A stretch of 8,434 bases of DNA from Burkholderiales bacterium (GTDB lineage Bacteria; Pseudomonadota; Gammaproteobacteria; Burkholderiales; SG8-39). Each line of letters begins with the position of its first letter. The stretch's first letter is position 1. The DNA is taken from assembly GCA_027457185.1 (NCBI GenBank), contig DAIDTN010000071.1, forward strand, positions 1 to 8,434, read 5' to 3'. This document shows, piece after piece, positions 1 to 7,170 of the stretch. Made by a program: the position numbers and the translations under genes. The notes under the pieces were generated by a model. The model was not told where the DNA came from and did not search any database. It worked only from the letters and a program-made list of their open reading frames with translations.

Positions 1-1752
1 GATGAGCTGCATGCTCTCGAAATCGGTCGATTCGGGCAGCAGGATGTCGGCGAAATGGTTGGTTTCATCGTCGGTATAGGCGAAGGCGACGATGAACGGG
101 AACTCCGCCAGGCGATTGGCCACCTCCGGCGCGTTCCAGGAAGAGCTTGCCGGGTTGGTGCGGTAGCAGATCCAGACGTCGGGTGCCGTGGTGCGCGGCC
201 AGTGCTCCGGTTGGTGTTTGAGGAACAGCCACGGCAGGTGGGAAGGCCCCAGCGCCGGCGACCAGGGCGAATCCGACACCAGCGGCACCAGCGTCTTGTA
301 GGCATTGCGGATGTGGGGGTGCTTCATCCAACCCAAGGCCGAGGTCTCGTTGAACTGGAATTGCATGAAGCCATCCCCCCCCGGCAGCGCCGAGCCGACG
401 CGCGACACCGCAGGGCGCACCAGCTTGACTGCGGTGCCGAGCGTGCCGCCCGGCACTTCGAGCGCGCCCATCAGAATGGCGAGGATTTTCTGCGACCACA
501 CGCACTGGTACGCGCCCCAGCCGTTGCATACGCCCTTGCCGAGCATCACCGCGACCGGGCGGAAGGGCAGGGTGCGCCCTTCGATCTCTATCGTCTGGCC
601 GATGCAGGCCGCCGCGACGAATTCGTCGGCGATGCGGCGGATGGTCGCCGCCGGCACGCCGCATTCCTCCGCCGCCCAGTCCGGATTGAACGCGCGCATG
701 TGATCGAGCATTTTCTGGAACGCGGGCTGCGCCTCGACGCCGTCATGGTTCCAGCGCGCATCGTCCGGTCCGATCTCGATGCCCGATACCCTGAAGCTTC
801 CGGCAAGCGCCGGTTCGACTATGCCGGCGTCGTAGGGCTTGGCCTTGCCGTCGGCGCGGTCCCAGATCAGCGGCTTTTCACTCGCCGCATCGCGCAGGAA
901 CCAGCCGTTCGGCCCGATGAGATAGGGCGAATTGGTCCGCTGCTTGAGGTAGGGAAGGTCGCAGATTTCCTCCCACTTGCGCTCGTGCAGGATGCGGTGG
1001 ATCAGTCCGAACAGGAATGCCGCATCGGTCTTCGGCCTGATCGGCACCCATTCGGCCGAGACGGCGCCGGTGATGGACAGATGCGGCTCGACCTGCACCC
1101 GCTTGGCGCCGCGCACGCGCGCGTCGGCTTCGCGCCAGACGCCGGCAACGCCGCCCGAGGCCTCGACGTTGTTGCCGCAGTTGATGATGTAGTTCACGTA
1201 GGGCGTGTCCGGCGAGACGATGAAGGCGCGGTGCCAGAGCTCGCCGTACAGATGCTCGGAGTGGTAGCACTTCACGCCCTGTCCCGCGCCGAAGCCCTGG
1301 TCGACCGGGCCCCACGCGGCCATGAACGCGGGGAAAGTGCCCATGTACTGCACCGGCGTGCCGCCGCCGCCGCTCGATACGGCGAGACGCGGAAACCCGG
1401 ATGCGTCGGTCAGCCCCTTGGCGCGCAGTTCGCGCAGCTTCGCGCCAACGATCTCGAACGCTTCAGACCAACTGATCGGCACGAAGCCGGGGTTTTCGCT
1501 GCGGCCCTTTTTTGGATTGGTCCGCTTCATCGGCTGCTTCACCCGGTTCGGGTTGTAGGTCTTCTGGATCAGGCCGTAGGCCTTGACGCAGACGCGCCCG
1601 CCGCCGGGATGTTGGCTGCGAATGTCCCAGTTCGATTCAATGCGTGTGGCGACGCCGTTCTCCACCTCGACTTTCATCAGGTCGGGGCCGGAGACGCACT
1701 GGTAGCAGTAGATCGGAACCTGCTTCTTGCCGCCGCTGCTTGATTCTGCCAT
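1..1752 (-). CDS. Molybdopterin oxidoreductase large subunit, DMSO-reductase superfamily, phenylacetyl-CoA oxidoreductase (PadB)-like; 3' end cut by window
   Basis: An open frame of 584 codons runs from the ATG at 1752 to the window edge with no stop, so the C-terminal part is missing (family members are usually 800-950 residues). The N-terminus carries a Fe-S cluster region, CYQC at residues 16-19 and RVC at 53-55, followed by KAYGLIQKTYNPNRVKQPM and PISWSEAFE, the normal entry into the Mo-bisMGD fold. Cys162 in GVKCYHSEHLYGE is the likely Mo ligand by position. Later family-like stretches include LMGALEVPGGTLGT (427-440) and DETNHFADILLPESTDFES (562-580). There is no twin-arginine leader, so the protein should stay in the cytoplasm, as expected for a CoA-thioester substrate. 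The third cysteine of the usual C-x2-C-x3-C motif is absent (Pro23, then Asp24). The start is supported by AAGGAG 8 nt upstream. The superfamily is certain; the PadB-like assignment rests on remembered similarity and the neighbouring CoA ligase. Fe-S and membrane subunits would be expected just beyond position 1. Confidence 0.9.
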   Translation of the reverse strand, partial: MAESSSGGKKQVPIYCYQCVSGPDLMKVEVENGVATRIESNWDIRSQHPGGGRVCVKAYGLIQKTYNPNRVKQPMKRTNPKKGRSENPGFVPISWSEAFEIVGAKLRELRAKGLTDASGFPRLAVSSGGGGTPVQYMGTFPAFMAAWGPVDQGFGAGQGVKCYHSEHLYGELWHRAFIVSPDTPYVNYIINCGNNVEASGGVAGVWREADARVRGAKRVQVEPHLSITGAVSAEWVPIRPKTDAAFLFGLIHRILHERKWEEICDLPYLKQRTNSPYLIGPNGWFLRDAASEKPLIWDRADGKAKPYDAGIVEPALAGSFRVSGIEIGPDDARWNHDGVEAQPAFQKMLDHMRAFNPDWAAEECGVPAATIRRIADEFVAAACIGQTIEIEGRTLPFRPVAVMLGKGVCNGWGAYQCVWSQKILAILMGALEVPGGTLGTAVKLVRPAVSRVGSALPGGDGFMQFQFNETSALGWMKHPHIRNAYKTLVPLVSDSPWSPALGPSHLPWLFLKHQPEHWPRTTAPDVWICYRTNPASSSWNAPEVANRLAEFPFIVAFAYTDDETNHFADILLPESTDFESMQLI

Positions 1753-1757
1753 GCGCT

Positions 1758-3314
1758 TTACTCCTTGCCCGCGTTCGACACGCCGAACCCCGGGATCACC
1801 GTCCACGTCCGCCGCAGCTCGCTCTTGCGCACCTTGCCGACTGCCGTGCGCGGAAGCGCGTCGGCAAAGCGGACGTGCCTCGGCGCTTTGAAGCCGGCGA
1901 TCGACGTGCGGCAATGCGCGATCAGTTCCGCGCCCGTCAGCGTCGTCCCTTCGCGCAGGACGACAACTGCAGCGACGGCCTCGCCCAGTCTCGGGTCCGG
2001 CACGCCGATCACGGCGACCTCGGCGACCGCCGGGTGGCGCGCGAGCGCCGCCTCTACATCCACAGAATACACATTTTCGCCGCCGGTGATGATCAAATCC
2101 TTCTTTCTATCGAGTATTGTCAGGCGCCCGCTTTCATCCATCGCGCCGACATCGCCGCTGCGGAACCATCCGCCCTCGAGCACCTCGGCGGTTTCGGCCG
2201 GCCGCTTGTGATAGCCCAGCATCACGCCCGGCGCGCGCACGCGCACTTCGCCGGCCTGTCCGGTCGCGCATTCGGCACCGGCGTCATCGACGATGCGCAA
2301 TTCCACGCCGATCAGCGGCCGGCCGGCCGAGCCGAGGATCGCCGCATCCCCGGCCGCGATGCCGGCACGGTGGTCGTCGTCCGACAGGATAGTGAGAATC
2401 GGCGCTGTTTCGGTGAGCCCGTAGGCCTGGTGGAACTGCGCGTTCGGAAAGAACTCCATTGCCGAGCGCATCCACGGCGTCGGCATCGGCGACGATCCGT
2501 AGAACAGCACGCGCAGCGACGAACGATCGAAGCGCGAAGCCTGCGGATCGTCGAGCACCATTTTCAGCATCGTCGGGACGACGGTGGTGAAACAGATACG
2601 ATGGCGCTCGATCGACTCGAGCAGGTTTTGCGGCGAGAACTGGCGCAGGAACACATGGGTGCCGCCGAGCAGCGTCGTAATGTTGCTGCATAGCGCGGCC
2701 GCATGGAACATCGGCGCGACCGTAAGCGTCACGTCGCTAGTGCGTATCCCCAGCGCGATGCCGATCTGCATGGCATTCCAGGCGATATTGCGATGGGAGA
2801 GGCGAACGCCCTTGCTGCGTCCGGTGGTGCCGCCGGTATACAGCACCATGGCTTCCGCATCTTCGCCGCCATCGTGCATGGGCGCGGGAGCGCTCGTCGC
2901 GAGCAGCGCCTCGTAAGGCCCCCGGTCGCCGGCCGCAATCAGCGTGCGTTCGCGCCATGCGGCCAGCAGCGGATCGTCGAAGGCCGGCAGCAATTCCGGG
3001 TCGACGATCACCACGCTGCATCCCGCATCGTCGAGGATGTCGGCAATCTCGCGCGGCGCCAGCCTCCAGTTCACCGGCACGGGAACCGCACCGCTCCAGT
3101 GACCGGCCCAGATCGCCTCCGCCTGGCGAAAGCCATTTTTCATCAGGAGTCCGTAGCGCGCGCCCGGGCCCGCGCCGAGAAGTGCGAGCATTGCCGACAC
3201 CCGGCGTATCCGGTCGAACCACTGCGCCCAGGTGAGCGTCATTTCGGCATCGAGCAGCGCGGTCCGCGTCGCGTGGACGCGCGCCGTCTCGTTCAGCAAA
3301 CGAGCGAGGTTCAT
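1758..3314 (-). CDS. Acyl-/aryl-CoA ligase (AMP-forming), class I adenylate-forming superfamily
   Basis: The 518-residue product should activate a carboxylic acid to its CoA thioester through an acyl-adenylate. All hallmark motifs are present: the P-loop-like YTGGTTGRSKG (159-169), YGLTET (298-303), WFRSGDVG (383-390), the hinge LDRKKDLIITGGENVYS (401-417) with Asp402 at the domain pivot, and the catalytic-lysine region PRTAVGKVRK (488-497, Lys494). Length is normal for medium/long-chain and aryl-CoA ligases (about 500-560). I chose the ATG at 3314, giving MNLARLLNETARV, because family alignments normally begin here and GAAGG lies 10 nt upstream. The same frame stays open to an ATG at 3377, but the extra 21 residues are Pro/Gly-rich and unlike the family. 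The gene ends 5 nt before the Mo oxidoreductase, so the ligase probably feeds it. Exact acid specificity (aryl acetate, benzoate-like, fatty acid) cannot be read from these motifs. Confidence 0.93.
   Translation of the reverse strand: MNLARLLNETARVHATRTALLDAEMTLTWAQWFDRIRRVSAMLALLGAGPGARYGLLMKNGFRQAEAIWAGHWSGAVPVPVNWRLAPREIADILDDAGCSVVIVDPELLPAFDDPLLAAWRERTLIAAGDRGPYEALLATSAPAPMHDGGEDAEAMVLYTGGTTGRSKGVRLSHRNIAWNAMQIGIALGIRTSDVTLTVAPMFHAAALCSNITTLLGGTHVFLRQFSPQNLLESIERHRICFTTVVPTMLKMVLDDPQASRFDRSSLRVLFYGSSPMPTPWMRSAMEFFPNAQFHQAYGLTETAPILTILSDDDHRAGIAAGDAAILGSAGRPLIGVELRIVDDAGAECATGQAGEVRVRAPGVMLGYHKRPAETAEVLEGGWFRSGDVGAMDESGRLTILDRKKDLIITGGENVYSVDVEAALARHPAVAEVAVIGVPDPRLGEAVAAVVVLREGTTLTGAELIAHCRTSIAGFKAPRHVRFADALPRTAVGKVRKSELRRTWTVIPGFGVSNAGKE
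1761..1766 (-). promoter_or_regulatory. Ribosome binding site of the Mo oxidoreductase, overlapping the ligase stop
   Basis: The minus strand reads AAGGAGTAAAGCGCATG. AAGGAG forms the last two sense codons (Lys-Glu) of the CoA ligase, its TAA stop follows directly, and the ATG comes 8 nt after the motif. This fixes the oxidoreductase start and suggests translational coupling of the two genes. Confidence 0.8.
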
Positions 3315-3336
3315 CGACGTGCTGCCTTCGAATTGA

Positions 3337-3349
3337 GGGGGTATCCCCC
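3337..3349 (-). repeat. Short perfect inverted repeat GGGGG-ATA-CCCCC in the ligase 5' leader
   Basis: Five G/C pairs flank a 3-nt loop, ending 22 nt before the ligase ATG and 7 nt before its GAAGG ribosome binding site. A second small hairpin, CGGG-TGAT-CCCG, lies at 3369-3380. These could structure the leader mRNA or be a dispersed genomic motif; function is unknown. Confidence 0.4.
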
Positions 3350-3430
3350 GCGGTGGAGGGCCGAAGGTCGGGATCACCCGAAGAGATGGGGATTTCCTTT
3401 GGGGTGCTTGCCCTTATACTCAACCAGATC

Positions 3431-3463
3431 GAGGGCCATTTCGGCAATTCCGAAATGGCCCTC
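3431..3463 (-). terminator. Perfect 14-bp hairpin just after the binding-protein gene: partial terminator or mRNA-stabilising stem
   Basis: The minus strand reads GAGGGCCATTTCGG, a 5-nt loop AATTG, then CCGAAATGGCCCTC: a perfect 14-bp stem beginning 5 nt after the binding-protein TGA. What follows (GATCTGGTTGAG) has no T-run, so it is a poor intrinsic terminator on the minus strand. The plus-strand side also lacks a T-run. A stem of this kind directly after a periplasmic binding-protein gene commonly acts as a 3'-exonuclease block or leaky terminator that keeps binding-protein mRNA more abundant than downstream genes. The structure is seen directly; the role is inferred. Confidence 0.6.
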
Positions 3464-3468
3464 TTGGC

Positions 3469-4632
3469 TCATTGCTTCAGGAGCCGGAACGCGCCTCCTT
3501 CGACCTTGATCAGGAACGGCGTGCGCTCGTCGTAACCGTTGTGGTTGGTCGGGCTCATATTCGACAGGCCGTTGTTCAGATAGATGTTCTTGCCCCGCTC
3601 GAGTTGATCGCGCAGCGCAGAGCGGAACGCGGCGGTTCCCGGCTTGCCGTGCTTAAGCGCGCCCGGAACGGCGTGTTCGACCAGGACCATGGTGTCCCAG
3701 AGGTGCGCGCCGAATATGTTCGGTGCCTGTTTGTGCACCGCCTCGTAGGCCTTGATGAATTTCTCCGGCGATTTGCGGAACGGGCTGGATTTGGGCAGGT
3801 CGTTCGCGACGGTAAACACCTCTCCGGCGTAGATCGTGCCTTCGACGTCCTTGCCGCCGAGCTTGATGAACTGCTCGGTGGAAACGCCGTGCGTCTGGAA
3901 AATCGGGCCCTTGTAGCCGCGCTCGCGCAGGGCCTTTTGCGGCAGTACCGCCGGCGTTCCCGCCGATGCGATGAACACCGCGTCGGGGTTCGTCGCGATG
4001 ATCTTCAGCACCTGTCCGGTGACGCTCGAGTCGCCGCGCCCATAGACCTCGTGGGTGGTCAGCGTGATGCCCAGCTTCGGCGCCAGCTCGCTCAGCGCCT
4101 TGTAATAGCCCTCGCCGTAACCGTCTGATACGCCGATGTAACCGAGCTTCTTCACGCCCGTCTTCGCGATGTACTTCATGATCGCGCTCGCCAGCAGATC
4201 GTCGTTAGGCACGACCTTGAACACCCAGTGGCGCTTTGCATCCATCGGCGTGACCAGTTCGGCCGCGGCCGCCAGCGACAGCAGCGGCGTTTTCGTTTCG
4301 TATGCGATGTCGATCAGCGGCATGCTGGTCGGCGTCAGCGACGAACCGATCAGCACGTCGACCTTGTCCTCGGCGATCAGCTTGCGCGCGTTTTGCGCCG
4401 CCTTGGTCGGATCCGACTCATCGTCGAGCGCGATGTAGCTGACTTTCTGCCCGTCGATCACCTTCGGCAGCGCCTTCACCGTTTGCATCTGCGGCTGGCC
4501 CAGCGCTGCGCCCGGACCGCTGGCCGAAACCGTGATGCCGACCCTGATTTGCGCTACGGCCGCCCCGCTGATGCCGATGCCGGCGACCGCCGCAACAGCG
4601 GCAAAGATGGGTACGTAGTTCTTCATCTTCAT
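3469..4632 (-). CDS. Periplasmic substrate-binding protein of a branched-chain/aromatic-acid type (HAAT, LivK-like) ABC transporter
   Basis: The 387-residue product captures the transported ligand in the periplasm and delivers it to the LivH/LivM pore encoded upstream. A Sec signal peptide is clear: KMKN, a hydrophobic core, then AVA before a cleavage site near Ala27/Gln28. No lipobox cysteine is present, so the protein is soluble. The mature part is a type I binding fold with family marks: DDESDPTKAAQNARKLI (70-86), DVLIGSSLTPTSMPLIDIA (92-110), the ligand loop TPLLSLAAAAEL (115-126), and NMSPTNHNGYD near the C-terminus (358-368). Compared by eye with remembered E. coli LivJ, the Thr in the PAAT loop is Ala123 and the ammonium-binding Glu is His248 (QTHGVST), which argues against an amino-acid ligand. 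AGGAG lies 5 nt before the first ATG; a second ATG two codons later is possible. It sits 43 nt after livF. Confidence 0.93.
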   Translation of the reverse strand: MKMKNYVPIFAAVAAVAGIGISGAAVAQIRVGITVSASGPGAALGQPQMQTVKALPKVIDGQKVSYIALDDESDPTKAAQNARKLIAEDKVDVLIGSSLTPTSMPLIDIAYETKTPLLSLAAAAELVTPMDAKRHWVFKVVPNDDLLASAIMKYIAKTGVKKLGYIGVSDGYGEGYYKALSELAPKLGITLTTHEVYGRGDSSVTGQVLKIIATNPDAVFIASAGTPAVLPQKALRERGYKGPIFQTHGVSTEQFIKLGGKDVEGTIYAGEVFTVANDLPKSSPFRKSPEKFIKAYEAVHKQAPNIFGAHLWDTMVLVEHAVPGALKHGKPGTAAFRSALRDQLERGKNIYLNNGLSNMSPTNHNGYDERTPFLIKVEGGAFRLLKQ

Positions 4633-4637
4633 GATAT

Positions 4638-4642
4638 CTCCT
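4638..4642 (-). promoter_or_regulatory. Ribosome binding site of the substrate-binding protein
   Basis: AGGAG within GAGAGGAGATATCATG lies 5 nt from the first ATG (4632) and 11 nt from the second in-frame ATG (4626). Either start would keep the signal peptide intact; the first is slightly better placed. Confidence 0.6.
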
Positions 4643-4675
4643 CTCTCCGTTGAAAAAGTGGGGTCCTGCTCCAGC

Positions 4676-5401
4676 TCAGTATTCTGTGCCCCCCAGGCCC
4701 AGATAGCTTTCGATCAGGCGCTCGTCGTTCGCGATCTCCGCCGCGGGCCCGGGTTTGGTGATGGTACCCAGTTCCAGCACGTAAGCATAGTCGGCGACCT
4801 GCAATGCGGCGCGCGCGTTCTGCTCGACCAGCAGGATCGACACGCCGCTCTGGCGCAGCGAGACCAGGCGCTGAAACACCTCCTCCACTATACGCGGAGC
4901 CAGGCCGAGACTGGGTTCGTCGAGCATCAGCAACTCGGGGTGCGACATTATTGCACGTCCCATCGCGAGCATCTGCCGCTCGCCGCCGGACAGCGTTCCG
5001 GCGAGTTGGCGCTGGCGCTCCTTCAGGCGGGGAAACTGCGCGTAGGCTTCGTCGAGCGACTTGTCGCGCTCGGCTCGGCGCCGGCGGAATCCGCCGAGCC
5101 GCAGATTGTCCTCGACGGTGAGGTCGGGAAACAGCTCGCGCTTCTCCGGAACGAGACTGAGGCGGCAGGCGACGCGGGTCTCCAGCGGCAGATGCTCGAT
5201 TGCGCGCCCGCCGAAACGGATGCTTCCCTTAGCCGGCAGGACACCCATGATCGCATTCAGCAGCGTACTCTTTCCGGCCCCGTTGGCGCCGAGGATGGTC
5301 ACGAGCGCGCCTCTGGGCACCTCCAGCGACACCTCATTAACCGCCTGCGTGCGGCCGTAGCTCACCGAAACCCGGTGCAGCTGCAGGTGCGGCGAGCTCA
5401 C
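4676..5401 (-). CDS. livF: ABC transporter ATPase, LivF type
   Basis: This 241-residue cytoplasmic ATPase is one of the two nucleotide-binding domains that power the importer; it pairs with the LivG half of the fused protein encoded just upstream. Motifs in order: Walker A GANGAGKST (38-46), Q-loop region LVPEKRELFPDLTVEDNL (83-100), which is the LivF signature stretch, ABC signature LSGGERQ (137-143), Walker B LLMLDEPSLGL (157-167), and a switch-loop position held by Gln (LLVEQNA) rather than His, as is usual in LivF. The start is a GTG at 5401 that shares four bases (GTGA) with the stop of livMG, with GGAGG 9 nt upstream. The frame is open further upstream, but that extension is the Arg/Ala-rich antiframe of livG. 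Length matches the family (233-245). The gene symbol denotes family, not proven leucine transport. Confidence 0.95.
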   Translation of the reverse strand: MSSPHLQLHRVSVSYGRTQAVNEVSLEVPRGALVTILGANGAGKSTLLNAIMGVLPAKGSIRFGGRAIEHLPLETRVACRLSLVPEKRELFPDLTVEDNLRLGGFRRRRAERDKSLDEAYAQFPRLKERQRQLAGTLSGGERQMLAMGRAIMSHPELLMLDEPSLGLAPRIVEEVFQRLVSLRQSGVSILLVEQNARAALQVADYAYVLELGTITKPGPAAEIANDERLIESYLGLGGTEY

Positions 5402-7170
5402 GAAGCGGCGCCTCCGAGGTAGGCATCGCGCACTTTTGGATCGCACCGCACCGACGCGGGCGCGCCTTCGCAGATCTTGGTGCCGAAATCGAGCACAACG
5501 AGCCGATCGGCCAGGCTCATGACGAAGTCCATGTCGTGCTCGATCAGCAGAACGCTGACGCCATCGCTGCGCAGCTCGCGCAGCAGGCGGGCGAGCGCTT
5601 TCTTCTCGCCGAAACGCAGGCCGGCGGCCGGTTCGTCCATCAACACCAGCACAGGATCGAGACACAGGGCCCGCGCGACTTCGACCAGGCGCAATTGACC
5701 GAGCGCGAGGCTGCCCGCCAGCTTGTGCGCGTGTTCATCCAGACCGACCCGCTGCAATTGGCGCGCCGCCTCGTCGAGAAGCTGGGCTTCTTCCGCCCGA
5801 TCGAGTCTGAGCACCGCGCGCAGCAAGCCGGCCTCGCCGCGCAGGTGGGCGCCGAGCGCGACGTTTTCCAGAACGCTCATGTCGGCGACGATATTCGCGT
5901 GCTGGAAAGTGCGGCCGAGGCCGCGTGCGGCGATCTGCTGCGGCGTTGCACCGGCGATCGACGCGTCGCGAAAGCGGATCGCGCCGCTGTTCAGCGCCAG
6001 GGCTCCGCAGATCAGGTTGAAGGTGGTGCTTTTGCCCGCGCCGTTGGGGCCGATCAGGCCGACGATCTCGCCGGCGCGCACGTCGAAACCGACCTTGTTC
6101 ACCGCGACCAGTCCGCCGTAGCTCTTGCACACGGATTCGACGTCGAGCAGCGGCGCGCCGCGCTCGGGAACGCCTCGACGCAAAAGGCTTGCGCTGCGGC
6201 GGCGCCGCGCAATCCTCGCCACGCGCGGAGGACCGAACAGAATCGGCCACAGGCCGCTTGGCGCCGCCTGCAGCGTGAACACCAGGACTGCGCCGAATAC
6301 GACGATTTCGTAGTTGCCCGGCGCTCCGACGAGCGCCGGCAGGATGTTCTGCAGCTGATCGCGCAGAAACGTGATTGCCGTCGCGCCGAGTATTGCGCCG
6401 TAGACCCGGCCCGCGCCGCCGACGACCGCCATCAGCAGGTACTCGATCCCGGCATTCACGCCGAAGGGCCCGGGCGCGACCGAGCGCTGAAAATGCGCGT
6501 ACAGCCAGCCGGCGAGGCCGGCGAGCACCGCCGCGAAAACGAAAACTTTCAGCTTGGTTGCGGCAATATTCACGCCGAATGCCTCGGCCGCGGCGGTGCT
6601 TCGGCGCAGCGCGCGCACGGCCCTGCCGGTTCTCCCGCCGAGCAGGTTCTGTACCGCAACGACCGCCAAAACGACCGCCAGCCACACGACGACGAAATAC
6701 TGGCGCCCTTCGATCAGCGCGTGATTGCCGAGGTGAAGCGGGGGGATCCCGGACATGCCGTCGTGCGCGCCGAGCCAGCTCAGATTGCCGAACAGGTAGA
6801 ACAGCGCGACGCCCCAGGCGAGCGTGCCGAGCGGAAGATAATGGCCCGACAGGCGCACCGTGAGGGCACCGATCAGCAGCGCACCCAGCGCGGTAACCGA
6901 CAGCGCCAGCGGCAGCGCGAGCCACGGGTTCATGCCGTAGTGGACGGTGAGCACGCTGGTGGTGTACGCACCCAGGCCGACGAACGCAGCCTGCCCGAAC
7001 GAAGTCATTCCGCCGACGCCGGTCAGCAGTACCAGACCGATCGCAACCAGACTCGAAATGCCAATGTAGTTGAACAGCGTCACACAATAAGGCGGCATCA
7101 GGCCGGTGAACGGCAAGGCGACAATGACCAGCGCCAGGACCGCCGCAATCCAGGTGCTGCGCGCCGGCAT
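5398..7170 (-). CDS. Fused ABC transporter permease-ATPase, LivM-LivG
   Basis: This 590-residue polypeptide joins a transmembrane permease to a nucleotide-binding domain. Residues about 1-312 are LivM: hydrophobic segments, GVGGMTSFGQAAFVGLGAY (51-69), and the cytoplasmic coupling loop GRTGRAVRALRRSTAAAEAFGVN (179-201). A basic linker of about 30 residues (313-340, with ARRRR) leads into LivG at 341-590: Walker A GPNGAGKST (374-382), Q-loop region RTFQHANIV (420-428), signature LALGQLR (488-494, Ala in place of the canonical Ser as also seen in LivG proteins such as LAYGxQR), Walker B VLVLMDEPAAGL (507-518) and switch His545 (LLIEHDMDFV). The ATG at 7170 shares its A with the TGA of livH, and the GAG repeat at the end of livH supplies the ribosome binding site. 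The same frame is open to 8328, but that part is the antiframe of livH and lacks membrane character. No frameshift is visible at the junction, so I read the fusion as genuine. Confidence 0.93.
   Translation of the reverse strand: MPARSTWIAAVLALVIVALPFTGLMPPYCVTLFNYIGISSLVAIGLVLLTGVGGMTSFGQAAFVGLGAYTTSVLTVHYGMNPWLALPLALSVTALGALLIGALTVRLSGHYLPLGTLAWGVALFYLFGNLSWLGAHDGMSGIPPLHLGNHALIEGRQYFVVVWLAVVLAVVAVQNLLGGRTGRAVRALRRSTAAAEAFGVNIAATKLKVFVFAAVLAGLAGWLYAHFQRSVAPGPFGVNAGIEYLLMAVVGGAGRVYGAILGATAITFLRDQLQNILPALVGAPGNYEIVVFGAVLVFTLQAAPSGLWPILFGPPRVARIARRRRSASLLRRGVPERGAPLLDVESVCKSYGGLVAVNKVGFDVRAGEIVGLIGPNGAGKSTTFNLICGALALNSGAIRFRDASIAGATPQQIAARGLGRTFQHANIVADMSVLENVALGAHLRGEAGLLRAVLRLDRAEEAQLLDEAARQLQRVGLDEHAHKLAGSLALGQLRLVEVARALCLDPVLVLMDEPAAGLRFGEKKALARLLRELRSDGVSVLLIEHDMDFVMSLADRLVVLDFGTKICEGAPASVRCDPKVRDAYLGGAAS
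5411..5415 (-). promoter_or_regulatory. Ribosome binding site deciding the livF GTG start
   Basis: GGAGG sits inside the last codons of livMG, 9 nt before the GTG at 5401. Together with the GTGA stop/start overlap it fixes the livF start and implies translational coupling. Confidence 0.7.

Larger units (their letters stand above)
3315..3468 (-). other. 154-bp intergenic gap between binding protein and CoA ligase
   Basis: This is the only sizeable gap inside the gene run. It contains the 14-bp stem, two short G/C hairpins and the ligase ribosome binding site. A TATAAG lies at 3413-3418 on the minus strand, but no acceptable -35 element sits 16-18 bp upstream, so I do not call a promoter. No coding sequence is evident. 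Confidence 0.5.

Noticed and set aside
55..1743. Plus-strand open frame of 562 codons opposite the Mo oxidoreductase
   Set aside because: It is Arg/Asp/Ala-rich with no recognisable domain and lies fully antisense to a frame with clear molybdopterin-family motifs. GC-rich coding DNA commonly leaves such antisense frames open.
3413..3418. TATAAG as a -10 box for a separate CoA-ligase promoter
   Set aside because: The hexamers 16-18 bp upstream fall in the hairpin arm and do not resemble TTGACA.
5402..5665. Upstream extension of livF to 329 residues
   Set aside because: It overlaps the LivG ATPase domain in another frame and is Arg-rich. The GTG at 5401 with GGAGG and a GTGA overlap gives the normal LivF length.
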